14,261 nt of DNA from Bacteroidales bacterium (GCA_029934165.1 JAOZMU010000032.1:1-14261); one strand, 5' to 3'; numbered from the stretch's first letter, positions 1-7,494 are shown. The notes: generated by a model not told the origin, from the sequence alone. Program-made: numbers and translations.

Positions 1-292
1 TTATTTGTTTATCACTTTCTGACAAACTATTATCATAAAGTATTTTTTTCTTCTCCTTTTCAAAACGACTGTTTATCAGTTTCTCTTTTTGACTGAGATT
101 ATCTTCATCGGTTTTTTTAAATGCACGTGTTAATGGCTGAAATTCAAGCGTTTTTATGTTTTCGCCTATCAGCGTTGAAATAATTATCAAAGCACTGTCA
201 TTATCCTGCATTAAATATCGGAAAACAACGTCATAAATTGGATTCGGAATGATTAAAATTTCGTCTGTATTTTCGGGATTTTGGATTTTCAT
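1..292 (-). CDS. PD-(D/E)XK nuclease family transposase-like protein (Rpn-like), N-terminal part only
   Basis: An open frame starts at ATG 292-290 and stays open for 97 codons to the window edge, so the C-terminus is missing. The start reads MKIQNPENTDEILIIPNP and continues with a YDVVFRYLMQDN stretch, then IGENIKTLEFQP. This is the N-terminal pattern of the large PD-(D/E)XK nuclease family 'transposase'/Rpn group common in Bacteroidota (typically NPIYDVVFKYLMED, then a short strand and a charged region). In that family the nuclease core follows; here the expected catalytic ExK is outside the window, so activity cannot be judged. The visible end (residues 65-97) is Lys/Glu-rich. The gene begins 75 bases after the stop of the 772-residue sensor on the same strand and could be co-transcribed with it. 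Family assignment is from recall of the motif, without a search. Confidence 0.65.
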   Translation of the reverse strand, partial: MKIQNPENTDEILIIPNPIYDVVFRYLMQDNDSALIIISTLIGENIKTLEFQPLTRAFKKTDEDNLSQKEKLINSRFEKEKKKILYDNSLSESDKQI

Positions 293-367
293 TGTTTTGG
301 CTTAAATCTTTGATAGTCAATAAATTAGTGCTTTGCAAGTAATTTTCACAATAAAGTGTAAAGGTGC

Positions 368-2686
368 CTATTTGTCAGCAATTTTCGAATGGAGTTCTTT
401 GTTTTGCTTCGATAGCTCCAAGTTTTCTTTTGTTAATTCTCCGATTCGCTCTTGGTTTTTCCTGTCTTTTTCTGATAAAGAATCACGAATTGTTTGCATC
501 TCTTCAAGGTTTTGACGCAACTCTTCTTCGTTTGCCTCAATTTGCTCGTTTTTTTCTTCAACCTCCATTTCTTTCATGCGCGATTCGTTTAAGAATTGCT
601 CCATTTCTAACTCTTGTTTCTTAATTTGGGTGATATTATCAGCTATCATCAAAACTTTATGAATATCTCCATTTTTGTCATAAATAGGTGTATAAATCTC
701 AGAGAGCCAAAATATTACATTATTCGTTTCGTTTTTTCGTATTCGCTTCTTCGACAATCCGTTTTTCAAATCATTCCAGAAATGTCGATATTCTGGACTT
801 CTTCTCAATTCTATGTTTTCAAAATCTATATGTTGCTTGCCTTGCATTGTTAATTTTGTCTTTCCGAATATTGTCGCAAATTTTTCGTTCACAAACCGAA
901 TATTACCTTCCAAATCGTACTCTGCCACCAACGAATTTGAGTTTATGGCATTCAAAATTCCTTTCATTTCAGCTTCTTTTGTCTCCATCTCCTCCTGAAC
1001 AGCCAACATTCTTCCCAATTTATCTTGATTATCGCGATTTAGTTTAGCAATAATTTTTTGCTGCTGCTTATCTTTCACATCTAAGGCTTCTTGTGTAGCT
1101 GTCAGCTCCTCGAAATTTTGGCGCATTTCCTCTTCCTGCGCCAACATTTTTTCGGCATTTTCTTGTGCCAATTGCAATAACTGGTTTGTACGAACATTTA
1201 TTTTTGCAGACATCAATGTCGAAGCGATACTTTCTCCGATTTGCTCGACAAAACTTATCTGAAACGGCTCGAAATTTTTGAACGAAGCTAATTCAATAAC
1301 TCCAAAAATTATTTCGTTAATTTTCAGAGGCACAAGCAATAAACACTGTGGTTGCTCGCCACCAAGCCCCGAAGTTATGCTCAAATATTCGTTAGGAATA
1401 TCGGTCATATATATAGTTTCGCTCTCGTTCACACATCGCCCAACAAGCCCCTCGCTCAATTCAATCCGTTTTTGCTCGCTGCGATGCCTCTCGAAAGCAA
1501 AGCACGACATCATTTCAATATATTTATCGTCGGTGTCTTGGTCGTTAATAATGAATAGCCCTCCTAAATCGGCACCCAAATACTTGACTATGTTTATGTT
1601 AATATTATCCGCAAGTTTTTTTATACTGTCGTTATCTTTTCGCAAAATATCTGCAAACTGCGCAAGTCCTTCATTAATCCAGTTTTGAGCATCGTCTTCT
1701 TCTTTTCGTTTTTGTTCTTCTTGGCGTGCTTTTATCAAGTTTTGCCGTGTCTCAAGCAACAACTTACCCATTTCGTCTTTCTCGCTCAGTGGTTCAAACT
1801 TGGCTTCAAGCTCGCCTGTCCCAATTGCCTTAACAAACTCCGATTTTTTCATAATTCCCTCTGAAAGAGACCTGAAAGACTTTGCCAATTTTCCTATTTC
1901 ATTATTATAATTTATAGCTAACGAGCCGGTAAAATCGCCTTGAGCAATTTTTTGAGAAAAGAGATACAAGCTCGTAATAGGCAAAAGAATTTTTGTTTTA
2001 AAGATAAAAAATATAGAAAATGTAAGAATTATGCCTAAAAACAAAATAACTCCAAGACTATAAATTAAAAAATTAAAAACGTCATTAAGTTCTGCCACGT
2101 TATTTGAATATCTGCTGGCTACTGTTTCAGAAAACAGATTAAGCGATTTTATCGTGTTTTTTTTATGCTTAATATACTCATTACCATACAGTAACGAGAT
2201 AGCAAGCTCTCTGTCGGGAGGTTTAGGAATGATATAATTTCCATAACCATCGTTAAACATTCCGCGTGTTGCTTGAATAGCCTCTTGTCCAATATCGCTC
2301 GCTAATTTATTGCTAATTTCGACTTTGTTTAAAATCAAATCCTCCTCGTCGTTGCAACCTTTTGATGCCACAACTTTGCGGGTCGAAATAGTAACGCCAT
2401 CAAGTCTAGGTTTTTTTCCTAAACGAACTCCCAACAAATAATTGTAAGCCATTAATAATGAATCTTCTCCAGTTACCACATAGGCACGTAAAATATCATT
2501 TATCACAATTTCTTGGCTTTTATACTCATTGGCTGCCAATAGAATTTCATGCAATTCGGCACGTTTTTCATCAATGTCTATATTTGTCTTAAAAACATTG
2601 AAAACAATTACACCAACCGCGATAAACAGAGCCATCAGGACTCCAGACACGGTGCGCACAATTAAGGCTACTGAAAGATTATTCAT
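368..2686 (-). CDS. membrane sensor with HAMP, GAF and PAS domains and no kinase domain
   Basis: 772 residues. Membrane segment 1 is at about 8-30 and segment 2 at about 207-229, enclosing a roughly 175-residue extracytoplasmic region with no motif I recognise (it contains one Cys, at about 111). A HAMP linker follows (about 230-283, with LLPITSL and NEIGKLAKSF), then a helical stretch, a GAF domain (about 345-495, with MSCFAFER, EGLVGRCV and LLLVPLKIN), a coiled coil (about 500-575, with AQEEEMRQNFEEL), a PAS domain (about 575-690, with YDLEGNIRFVNEKF) and a C-terminal coiled coil to residue 772. There is no H-box or ATPase domain, receiver, GGDEF, cyclase or phosphatase domain. The GAF domain is clearly paralogous to that of the 755-residue sensor at 4219-6486. 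The ATG lies 32 bases after the CZB-like gene, so the two probably form one transcript. The likely role is sensing an extracellular or redox/ligand cue and passing it through the coiled coils to a partner; ligand and output are unknown. Confidence 0.85.
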   Translation of the reverse strand: MNNLSVALIVRTVSGVLMALFIAVGVIVFNVFKTNIDIDEKRAELHEILLAANEYKSQEIVINDILRAYVVTGEDSLLMAYNYLLGVRLGKKPRLDGVTISTRKVVASKGCNDEEDLILNKVEISNKLASDIGQEAIQATRGMFNDGYGNYIIPKPPDRELAISLLYGNEYIKHKKNTIKSLNLFSETVASRYSNNVAELNDVFNFLIYSLGVILFLGIILTFSIFFIFKTKILLPITSLYLFSQKIAQGDFTGSLAINYNNEIGKLAKSFRSLSEGIMKKSEFVKAIGTGELEAKFEPLSEKDEMGKLLLETRQNLIKARQEEQKRKEEDDAQNWINEGLAQFADILRKDNDSIKKLADNININIVKYLGADLGGLFIINDQDTDDKYIEMMSCFAFERHRSEQKRIELSEGLVGRCVNESETIYMTDIPNEYLSITSGLGGEQPQCLLLVPLKINEIIFGVIELASFKNFEPFQISFVEQIGESIASTLMSAKINVRTNQLLQLAQENAEKMLAQEEEMRQNFEELTATQEALDVKDKQQQKIIAKLNRDNQDKLGRMLAVQEEMETKEAEMKGILNAINSNSLVAEYDLEGNIRFVNEKFATIFGKTKLTMQGKQHIDFENIELRRSPEYRHFWNDLKNGLSKKRIRKNETNNVIFWLSEIYTPIYDKNGDIHKVLMIADNITQIKKQELEMEQFLNESRMKEMEVEEKNEQIEANEEELRQNLEEMQTIRDSLSEKDRKNQERIGELTKENLELSKQNKELHSKIADK

Positions 2687-2718
2687 GTGCTAAATTTTAT
2701 GTCAAATATTTATTTGAC

Positions 2719-3090
2719 TTATTTCTTAAACTTGACAATAAATAACTCATTTTTATATTTACTCTCGAATAAAACTAAATGTTCTGCAATTTTTTTCTGT
2801 ATTTCTACAAATTTTTCAAATTCGTTCTTTGCTTCCGCAACATGATTATTTTGCCGAAAACTATTTATTTTATTTGCCGAAAGATGAAGCGCAATATACT
2901 CTCTATCAATTATTTCCAAAAGTTCATCGCCACGAAAAGCCACCAGAGCAACATTGTAGAGCCACATTCCAAACTTTGTTTCGTGGTCGCTAACCTTAAA
3001 CTCTAAAGGGGCAAGTTCGTAATAAAAAGCCTTTACGTTTATGCACCACACTTTGAAATGATGCTTTGCAATCTGATAGTTAGCAACCAT
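2719..3090 (-). CDS. stand-alone CZB-like (chemoreceptor zinc-binding) domain protein with degenerate ligands
   Basis: 123 residues, soluble, predicted all-helical. The core pattern is H10-H11, then DHETKFGMWLYN at 35-46, then H69. This matches the chemoreceptor zinc-binding (CZB) domain, whose usual signature is an early His, a Cys in a CxxGxW-like motif and a later HxxxH. Aligning on the FGMW motif, the usual Cys position is Thr38, and the first His of the usual HxxxH falls on Tyr65, while His69 fits the second. Two of the four zinc ligands therefore seem lost. In known systems CZB domains sit at the end of chemoreceptors or diguanylate cyclases and respond to zinc or oxidants. Here the domain is a separate gene just upstream of the HAMP-GAF-PAS sensor and ends in a helical Lys-rich tail (KYKNELFIVKFKK). 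Function in partnership with that sensor is inferred. The family call rests on a short motif. Confidence 0.6.
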   Translation of the reverse strand: MVANYQIAKHHFKVWCINVKAFYYELAPLEFKVSDHETKFGMWLYNVALVAFRGDELLEIIDREYIALHLSANKINSFRQNNHVAEAKNEFEKFVEIQKKIAEHLVLFESKYKNELFIVKFKK

Positions 3091-3356
3091 ACTTAATTCT
3101 GGTATTTAGTAAATTGTGAAAATAAAATTTGTAATAAAGTAGCGAAAGATACACAAAATTTCCGTATCTCCACGCTTCCACTCCACCATACAGGACGCGT
3201 TCGTAAAAAAATAGTTGTTGAAATTCGCCATGAAATGGCAACTTAATTCAGCCCGAAAAAAGTAAATTATTAAACCTAATTTAGTATAAAAATAGATTTA
3301 CTGATATGGTAGATTTTTACAAATCAATAAAAATCAGGCGTTTTTAAAATCAAAAC
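3091..3356. other. intergenic region, left part
   Basis: This is the gap upstream of the CZB-like gene; including repeat R1 it is 447 bases long. I see no credible coding frame or tRNA. A small stem of five base pairs with a GAA loop (GCCAT/ATGGC, 3227-3239) is present but weak. Any promoter for the CZB-like gene should be in the right-hand bases close to 3091-3170, but I find no good TTG/TAnnTTTG pair. Confidence 0.5.
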
Positions 3357-3463
3357 ATTAAAACGAAGATTAAATTAACCTATACCATTATTTGCTGTTT
3401 GTTGCTGATTTTTAGTTAAATAGTAAATCATTGTCTCAATATTAAAAAGTGCATGGCACTTAG
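3357..3463 (+). repeat. repeat R1, copy A (structured intergenic repeat)
   Basis: These 107 bases match the reverse complement of 7388-7494 at 99 positions without gaps, and the first 53 bases are identical. Two stem-loops are visible. Hairpin 1 spans 3390-3428: a 12-base stem (ATTTGCTGTTTG against 3417-3428) with an inner four-pair stem at 3405-3415. Hairpin 2 spans 3447-3461: AAGTGC, loop ATG, GCACTT. Read as RNA from the plus strand, hairpin 1 has extra G-U pairs (3394-3424, 3401-3417, 3407-3413) exactly where copy B has G-C pairs. The element lies between the 3' end of the nuclease-like gene and the CZB-like gene, on the strand opposite to those genes. Its family is unknown to me. It could be an RNA structure, a REP/MITE-like dispersed element or a double terminator. 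Confidence 0.85.
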
Positions 3464-3537
3464 CATAAATCCTTTAGGTAAATAATAATTAACCATTTTC
3501 ACTTGTTATTTTAAGCTTTAACGGCTTCAAAAAACAC

Positions 3538-4167
3538 TCAAATATTCCCGATATTATCGCATTTTTTGCTTAACGAAATATTTAAAATATATTGCAATGC
3601 TCCCAGTATCTCATCAATTTTGTTTAATAATATTAGTTTGTTGTGAACAAGAATTTTATTTTCGTTTAATTCAAGAAATTGCCATTCTTCGCCGGTAGTT
3701 ACACAACCATAAATAGATTTCAAAGGCTTTTCATTTTTTTCATTAAACAATCTTGCGCCAAGCATTTGTGCAATACATTGTGGAATACCATTAGAAATAT
3801 TGTCGTTTTTTGCCTCCACAAGTGTAAAAATTGGACTTACAAGCGAATATTTTTTGCGTGGTTCGCTGCTGAAAATAAAATCGCACTCTCCGTTTAATCC
3901 TTTGTCTGTATCAACATCAAGGCTTACACCCGAAAATATGGTAAAACATTCTTTATTTTGTTCCCAAATATCTGTTAATATTGGCGCAATAATATATTCT
4001 GATTTTGACTTTTCGGAAAGCAAAGGCATTTGTAAATTTATTTCAAGCGTCCTTGTAAGCCAATCGGTTGGCTCAACAGGTACTAAGTTTTCAAACATCT
4101 TGGTTGTTTCTTCCTCAATACCGAATTTTTGATGCAAATCGCTGAATTTGAATTGTGAATATGGCAT
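3538..4167 (-). CDS. PD-(D/E)XK nuclease-like protein
   Basis: 209 residues. The motifs fit the PD-(D/E)XK fold: an acidic helix residue (E57 in SEYIIAPIL), D96 in GECDFIF, E118 and K120 in FTLVEAKND, and a following QCIAQM helix with Q130. The surrounding pattern (early IIAPIL, FSGV, then NGECDF, VEAKND, QCIAQMLGARLFNEK, YGCVTTGEEW) resembles a family of uncharacterised proteins that I recall from cyanobacteria and Bacteroidota. All expected catalytic residues are present, so a metal-dependent nuclease is possible, but substrate and role are unknown; many members are called only hypothetical. It starts 51 bases after the stop of the 755-residue sensor on the same strand, so co-transcription is plausible. 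No signal peptide or membrane segment is seen, so it is probably cytoplasmic. Confidence 0.75.
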   Translation of the reverse strand: MPYSQFKFSDLHQKFGIEEETTKMFENLVPVEPTDWLTRTLEINLQMPLLSEKSKSEYIIAPILTDIWEQNKECFTIFSGVSLDVDTDKGLNGECDFIFSSEPRKKYSLVSPIFTLVEAKNDNISNGIPQCIAQMLGARLFNEKNEKPLKSIYGCVTTGEEWQFLELNENKILVHNKLILLNKIDEILGALQYILNISLSKKCDNIGNI

Positions 4168-4218
4168 AGTAGAATATTTTATTTTGTTAATATATTATGA
4201 TAGCTACGAATTTTCGGA

Positions 4219-6486
4219 TTAATTTTTATTCTCTTCCTTTTTGGTGGCTACTGCAAGATTTTTTTTGTTTGCGGTATCGAGCTGTTTGTCCCACCTATTT
4301 GTAACATCTTCCGAAACTTCGACAAATTCTTCGAGTAGGTTTTCAAATTCATTTCTCCATTTTTTCTGCGTTTTTACATGAGAATCGACATCAAAAGCCA
4401 AAAACAGCACATTAATCACTCGTCCGTTTTGGTCTCTAACGGCGGTGAAAGTTGTCAGCAGAAAATATTGTCCTATGGTAGTCTGAAAAGGAATAATTTT
4501 CTCGAAGTGTCTTCCGCCTTGTGCAAGTTTTTTCCACATTTCTGTAAATTCTTCGCGGTCTTGTTCTGGCAAAAATTCGGCAGCAAAACGCCCCTCAACT
4601 TCTGAAGACGTGCTGCCGACAATTTCTAAAAACCGAGAGTTTGCATAAATCAATGTTCCTTCGACCGAAAAATCTGCGCGTAATAAAGTGTGATTCACAG
4701 TATTAACAAATCCACTTGCAAGAGATTCTTTTCGTGCTGCCTCTTCTTGAGTTGCCTGCATCTCCTCAATATTTTGTCGAAGCTCCTCTTCTTGAGCTGC
4801 CATTTTTTCGGCGTTTTCGTGTGCCTGATTCAACAAGTTAGTTGTCTGGGCAGCAATCTTTACCGATGAAATACTTGAAGCTATACTTTCACCAATTTTT
4901 TCGACAAAGTTTATTTGGTATTCTTCTATCGGTTTGAAGGAAGCAATTTCCATGACTCCAAATGTAATATCATTGATTTTCAACGGCACAAGTAGCAAAC
5001 TTCGGGGGTTTGCATCGCCCAAGCCTGATGTTATTGTGATGTAGGAGTCTGGCAAATCGGATAAGTAAATAGTTTCATTTTCACCGATACAACGCCCAAT
5101 CAGTCCTTCGTTCATTTTGAAAACTTTTTTGAGGCTTTTTTTGCGCTCATACGCAAAACAGGAGAGTTGTTCTATGTGTTTTTTTTGCTTTCCATCGTCA
5201 TTTATCAAAAATAAACCTCCTTGCACGGCATCCATATACCAAACCATATTTTTTATTATGTTGTATGTCAAGAGCTGCAAATTGTCGTTATTTTGCCGCA
5301 ATATTTCGGCAAATTTCGCGACGCCACGTGTAGCCCAGTTTCGCTGTTCCTCTTCAAATTGTTGTTTCTCGCCTTCGCGGTTTACCTTGTACAGCCCATC
5401 GCGCATCTCGGCAAGAGCGCGTCCAAGTGCTCCTTGACTATTGAACACGTTTATCTTTGTGTTGAATTTGCCTTGTCCAACCTCAATTGCAAATTTTCGT
5501 GTCATATCTAATTCTCTTCGCAAAAGATTTACGGACTTAATCATTTGTCCAATCTCGTCGTTGGAATCGTTGGAAAACTCATCGGGCAAATTTCCCAAAC
5601 TCAATTCTCGCAAATAATCTCTGATAAGATTTATCGGACGTGCAATGCGTTCTGCTGTAACTATGATGATTGACACGGCTAAAAAAATAAATAATATTAT
5701 CAGAATAATTACAATTTTTCGTATTCTTGAAGCACTATTTGTATTTCTTTTTGCAACGGTTTTTTCGTAATTTGAAATGGCATTAATTGTCGTAATAAGA
5801 ACACGGCTAATATTTTTGCTGGTATGCAACACCTGCTTATACAGATTTTTACTTATCAAAATACTGTTCGTAATGGTTGTATTCATCGATTGCAAATTAC
5901 CGTCATCTGGTTCACCAATATTAATTGTGTCAATATTTTCGGCAAAAGCATTGGCAATTTCGGTATCATCTTCGGCGAAATCTTCAATCACTGCTTCTTT
6001 GTTGGCAAGGGCAATTGTATTTATTCTTATAATGCCAAACTGCCGAAGCAAAAACTCCTCGGACTGGTGGTTTAGCGTATGTAAAATGAGTGTTTCAATC
6101 TCCATAAGTCTATTCCAAAAATTTTCTTTCAATGTTTGGTCTTCTCGGCTGACTTCCAGTTTATCCAAATATTGCTCCGCTCTGTCAATATGCAGTTTCA
6201 GGAGTTCGTAATTCAGCAAATATTCATTTTTTAGAACCACAATTTCGCTAGTATCTTCTATCAAAAAAGCTTTCGTGAGAATCACTTTATTCTTACTCAT
6301 AAACAATCTTACCTTCGCCAATTTTCTAATTACAATATCGGTGGCGCGTTGTTCAGATGTTAATTCGATGTTTGCGTTGAGTGTTGATAGTGCAAAAAAA
6401 CCTATCGCACTCAAAAAAATAGTAAATATCGATATTGTTAGCAACAATCTCTGTCGGACTCGCAAGTTTCTAAATAATTTCTTCAT
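4219..6486 (-). CDS. membrane sensor with HAMP, GAF and PAS domains and no kinase domain (paralogue)
   Basis: 755 residues. Membrane segment 1 is at about 12-34, followed by a long helical extracytoplasmic region (about 35-254) reminiscent of four-helix-bundle sensor domains, and membrane segment 2 at about 255-278. A HAMP linker (about 279-333, ARPINLIRDYL and NDEIGQMIKS), a helical segment and a GAF domain follow (about 395-545, LSCFAYER, EGLIGRCIGE, LLLVPLKIN). Next come a short coiled coil (about 550-588, AAQEEELRQNIEEMQATQEE), a PAS domain (about 590-705) and a helical, Lys-rich tail ending in KKEENKN. There is no kinase, cyclase, phosphatase or receiver domain. Its GAF domain has near-identical blocks to that of the 772-residue sensor, including the two cysteines in SCFA and GRC, whereas the extracytoplasmic regions differ. 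The two receptors therefore probably read different inputs but share a cytoplasmic readout. The start is the ATG at 6486, with a basic N-terminus MKKLFRNLRVRQR before the first membrane helix. Confidence 0.85.
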   Translation of the reverse strand: MKKLFRNLRVRQRLLLTISIFTIFLSAIGFFALSTLNANIELTSEQRATDIVIRKLAKVRLFMSKNKVILTKAFLIEDTSEIVVLKNEYLLNYELLKLHIDRAEQYLDKLEVSREDQTLKENFWNRLMEIETLILHTLNHQSEEFLLRQFGIIRINTIALANKEAVIEDFAEDDTEIANAFAENIDTINIGEPDDGNLQSMNTTITNSILISKNLYKQVLHTSKNISRVLITTINAISNYEKTVAKRNTNSASRIRKIVIILIILFIFLAVSIIIVTAERIARPINLIRDYLRELSLGNLPDEFSNDSNDEIGQMIKSVNLLRRELDMTRKFAIEVGQGKFNTKINVFNSQGALGRALAEMRDGLYKVNREGEKQQFEEEQRNWATRGVAKFAEILRQNNDNLQLLTYNIIKNMVWYMDAVQGGLFLINDDGKQKKHIEQLSCFAYERKKSLKKVFKMNEGLIGRCIGENETIYLSDLPDSYITITSGLGDANPRSLLLVPLKINDITFGVMEIASFKPIEEYQINFVEKIGESIASSISSVKIAAQTTNLLNQAHENAEKMAAQEEELRQNIEEMQATQEEAARKESLASGFVNTVNHTLLRADFSVEGTLIYANSRFLEIVGSTSSEVEGRFAAEFLPEQDREEFTEMWKKLAQGGRHFEKIIPFQTTIGQYFLLTTFTAVRDQNGRVINVLFLAFDVDSHVKTQKKWRNEFENLLEEFVEVSEDVTNRWDKQLDTANKKNLAVATKKEENKN

Positions 6487-6590
6487 TTGTAACTTGATTA
6501 TTTCTGGAAAAATCTATTGTTTACAATTTACACCTACAAATATTATATAGCGTAACATTTGTATTTTGACAAAAAATTAATAAGTAACTA

Positions 6591-6631
6591 AGACCTATTT
6601 TTTATGAAACGTTTAAGCTGTGAATTAACAA
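6591..6631 (+). repeat. repeat R2, copy A
   Basis: A stretch of 41 bases beginning AGACCTATTTTTTATG and containing TAAGCTGTGAATTAACAA is repeated in the same orientation at 12719-12760. The copies differ by one T in the T-run and three substitutions. The DNA around the two copies is not otherwise similar, so this is a dispersed intergenic element and not a local duplication. Confidence 0.75.
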
Positions 6632-6676
6632 TTAATAATGGAAAATTCATAATTAATAATTTTGTTTACGCCTGAT

Positions 6677-6726
6677 TTAGTTTTAGTTAGGAATTTTAAT
6701 GGCTTACTTTATTAAATTCATTTTAC
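6677..6726 (-). repeat. repeat R3, copy A
   Basis: These 50 bases are identical, as the reverse complement, to 14212-14261, the last 50 bases of the window. The match runs up to the window edge, so the repeat may be longer. It lies 45 bases from R2 copy A in the same gap, which suggests that this gap collects repeat elements. Confidence 0.85.
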
Positions 6727-6826
6727 ATAACATTTTTTTATGGAAATTGGTTTTTATGAATTAACTCTGTATTAGGTTATTATAGATTATTAGCAATATT
6801 GAGATATTTGTTAATTTGGTTTATGT

Positions 6827-7312
6827 TTAAAGGACTTTTTCTATGACATCCATAGAAAATTTGCCTTCGGCGATGAATAAAAAGCCTATAATTTTTTTGT
6901 CGTCCATCGTTTCGTAAATCACGGTAACATTATATTCAGTATTTTGATAATCAACGTTGAAGCCCGAAAACTTGTCGGTTTTATGTGCAACTTCTATCGC
7001 AGATGCCGGGAAAAGTTTATGCAGCAATTCGTCCGTTTTTGCTTCGCCAACAGCTGCGTCCATAACATCGATATGAACGATGCCATACTCATCTATATCT
7101 CGTTCTGTTTCTTCGTCAATTTTTTCTGGAATTGCGAGCAGTCCTCTGTCCAAAGTATCTGTTTCAACATCTGGATTCTCCGTTATTGTTTCTGTTTCCT
7201 TTTCCGTTTTTGTGCTATCTTTCTGGTCGGTAGGCAAATCTGATGAACTGTCGCCACAAGCAGAAAATATAACCGTAAAGGCAATAAACATTACAACCAA
7301 TAAATTTTTCAT
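6827..7312 (-). CDS. small lipoprotein of unknown function
   Basis: 161 residues. A lipoprotein signal is clear: MKNLLVVMFIAFTVIFSAC with the lipidated Cys at position 19, followed by GDSSSD. Residues 20-60 form an acidic, Thr/Glu-rich linker. The remaining part (about 70-161) is a small mixed alpha/beta domain with an alternating hydrophobic strand pattern (YNVTVIYETM, IGFLFIAEGKFS). I recognise no family. An Asp follows at +3 of the mature protein and not at +2, so nothing points to inner-membrane retention and the destination is open. It is on the same strand as the sensor downstream of it but is separated from that gene by 340 bases of repeats, so a shared transcript is uncertain. The start is fixed by the signal peptide. 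Confidence 0.75.
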   Translation of the reverse strand: MKNLLVVMFIAFTVIFSACGDSSSDLPTDQKDSTKTEKETETITENPDVETDTLDRGLLAIPEKIDEETERDIDEYGIVHIDVMDAAVGEAKTDELLHKLFPASAIEVAHKTDKFSGFNVDYQNTEYNVTVIYETMDDKKIIGFLFIAEGKFSMDVIEKVL

Positions 7313-7334
7313 AATTAAACTTTTTTAATGAATA

Positions 7335-7342
7335 CAAAATTA
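7335..7342 (-). promoter_or_regulatory. possible -7 promoter box for the lipoprotein gene
   Basis: The minus strand reads TAATTTTG, matching the Bacteroidota -7 consensus TAnnTTTG, 22 bases upstream of the ATG at 7312. The expected TTG about 19 bases further upstream is not clear (TTTCTA is there), so this is half a promoter match. If it is used, repeat R1 copy B lies upstream of it and is not part of the lipoprotein message. Confidence 0.4.
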
Positions 7343-7387
7343 AACACTTAGTGCTATTTATTAGAAATTTTATCGACCTGATATGGT

Positions 7388-7494
7388 CTAAGTGTCCTGC
7401 ACTTTTTATTATTGAGCCAATGATTTGCTATTTGACTGAATATCAGCAACAAACAGCAAATAATGGTATAGGTTAATTTAATCTTCGTTTTAAT
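7388..7494 (-). repeat. repeat R1, copy B (structured intergenic repeat)
   Basis: This is the inverted partner of 3357-3463, with 99 of 107 positions identical. Hairpin 1 spans 7423-7461: arms 7423-7434 and 7450-7461, twelve pairs with one G-U when read from the minus strand, and an inner CTGA/TCAG stem. Hairpin 2 spans 7390-7404, with AAGTG pairing with CACTT. It begins 35 bases after the stop of the DUF389 gene in the direction of transcription, so in this copy it could act as a 3' end structure or terminator for that gene. No run of T residues typical of a Rho-independent terminator follows hairpin 2 on the minus strand. Confidence 0.85.

Larger units (their letters stand above)
6487..6826. 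other. repeat-bearing intergenic region
   Basis: A 340-base gap between the lipoprotein gene and the 755-residue sensor. It holds repeat R2 (6591-6631), an AATTAATAAT direct repeat (6630-6639 and 6651-6660) and repeat R3 (6677-6726). There is no credible coding frame. A promoter for the sensor is expected near its right-hand start, but only an imperfect AATATTTG-type -7 box is seen, without a correctly spaced TTG. Confidence 0.5.

Noticed and set aside
1278..1688. 136-codon open frame on the plus strand
   Set aside because: It lies entirely opposite the well-supported GAF region of the 772-residue sensor and has no recognisable motif; a shadow of the coding strand.
3227..3239. GCCAT/ATGGC stem as a terminator
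   Set aside because: The stem is only five pairs and is not followed by a T-run on either strand.
5777..6211. 144-codon open frame on the plus strand
   Set aside because: It is opposite the extracytoplasmic region of the 755-residue sensor and shows no family pattern; a shadow frame.
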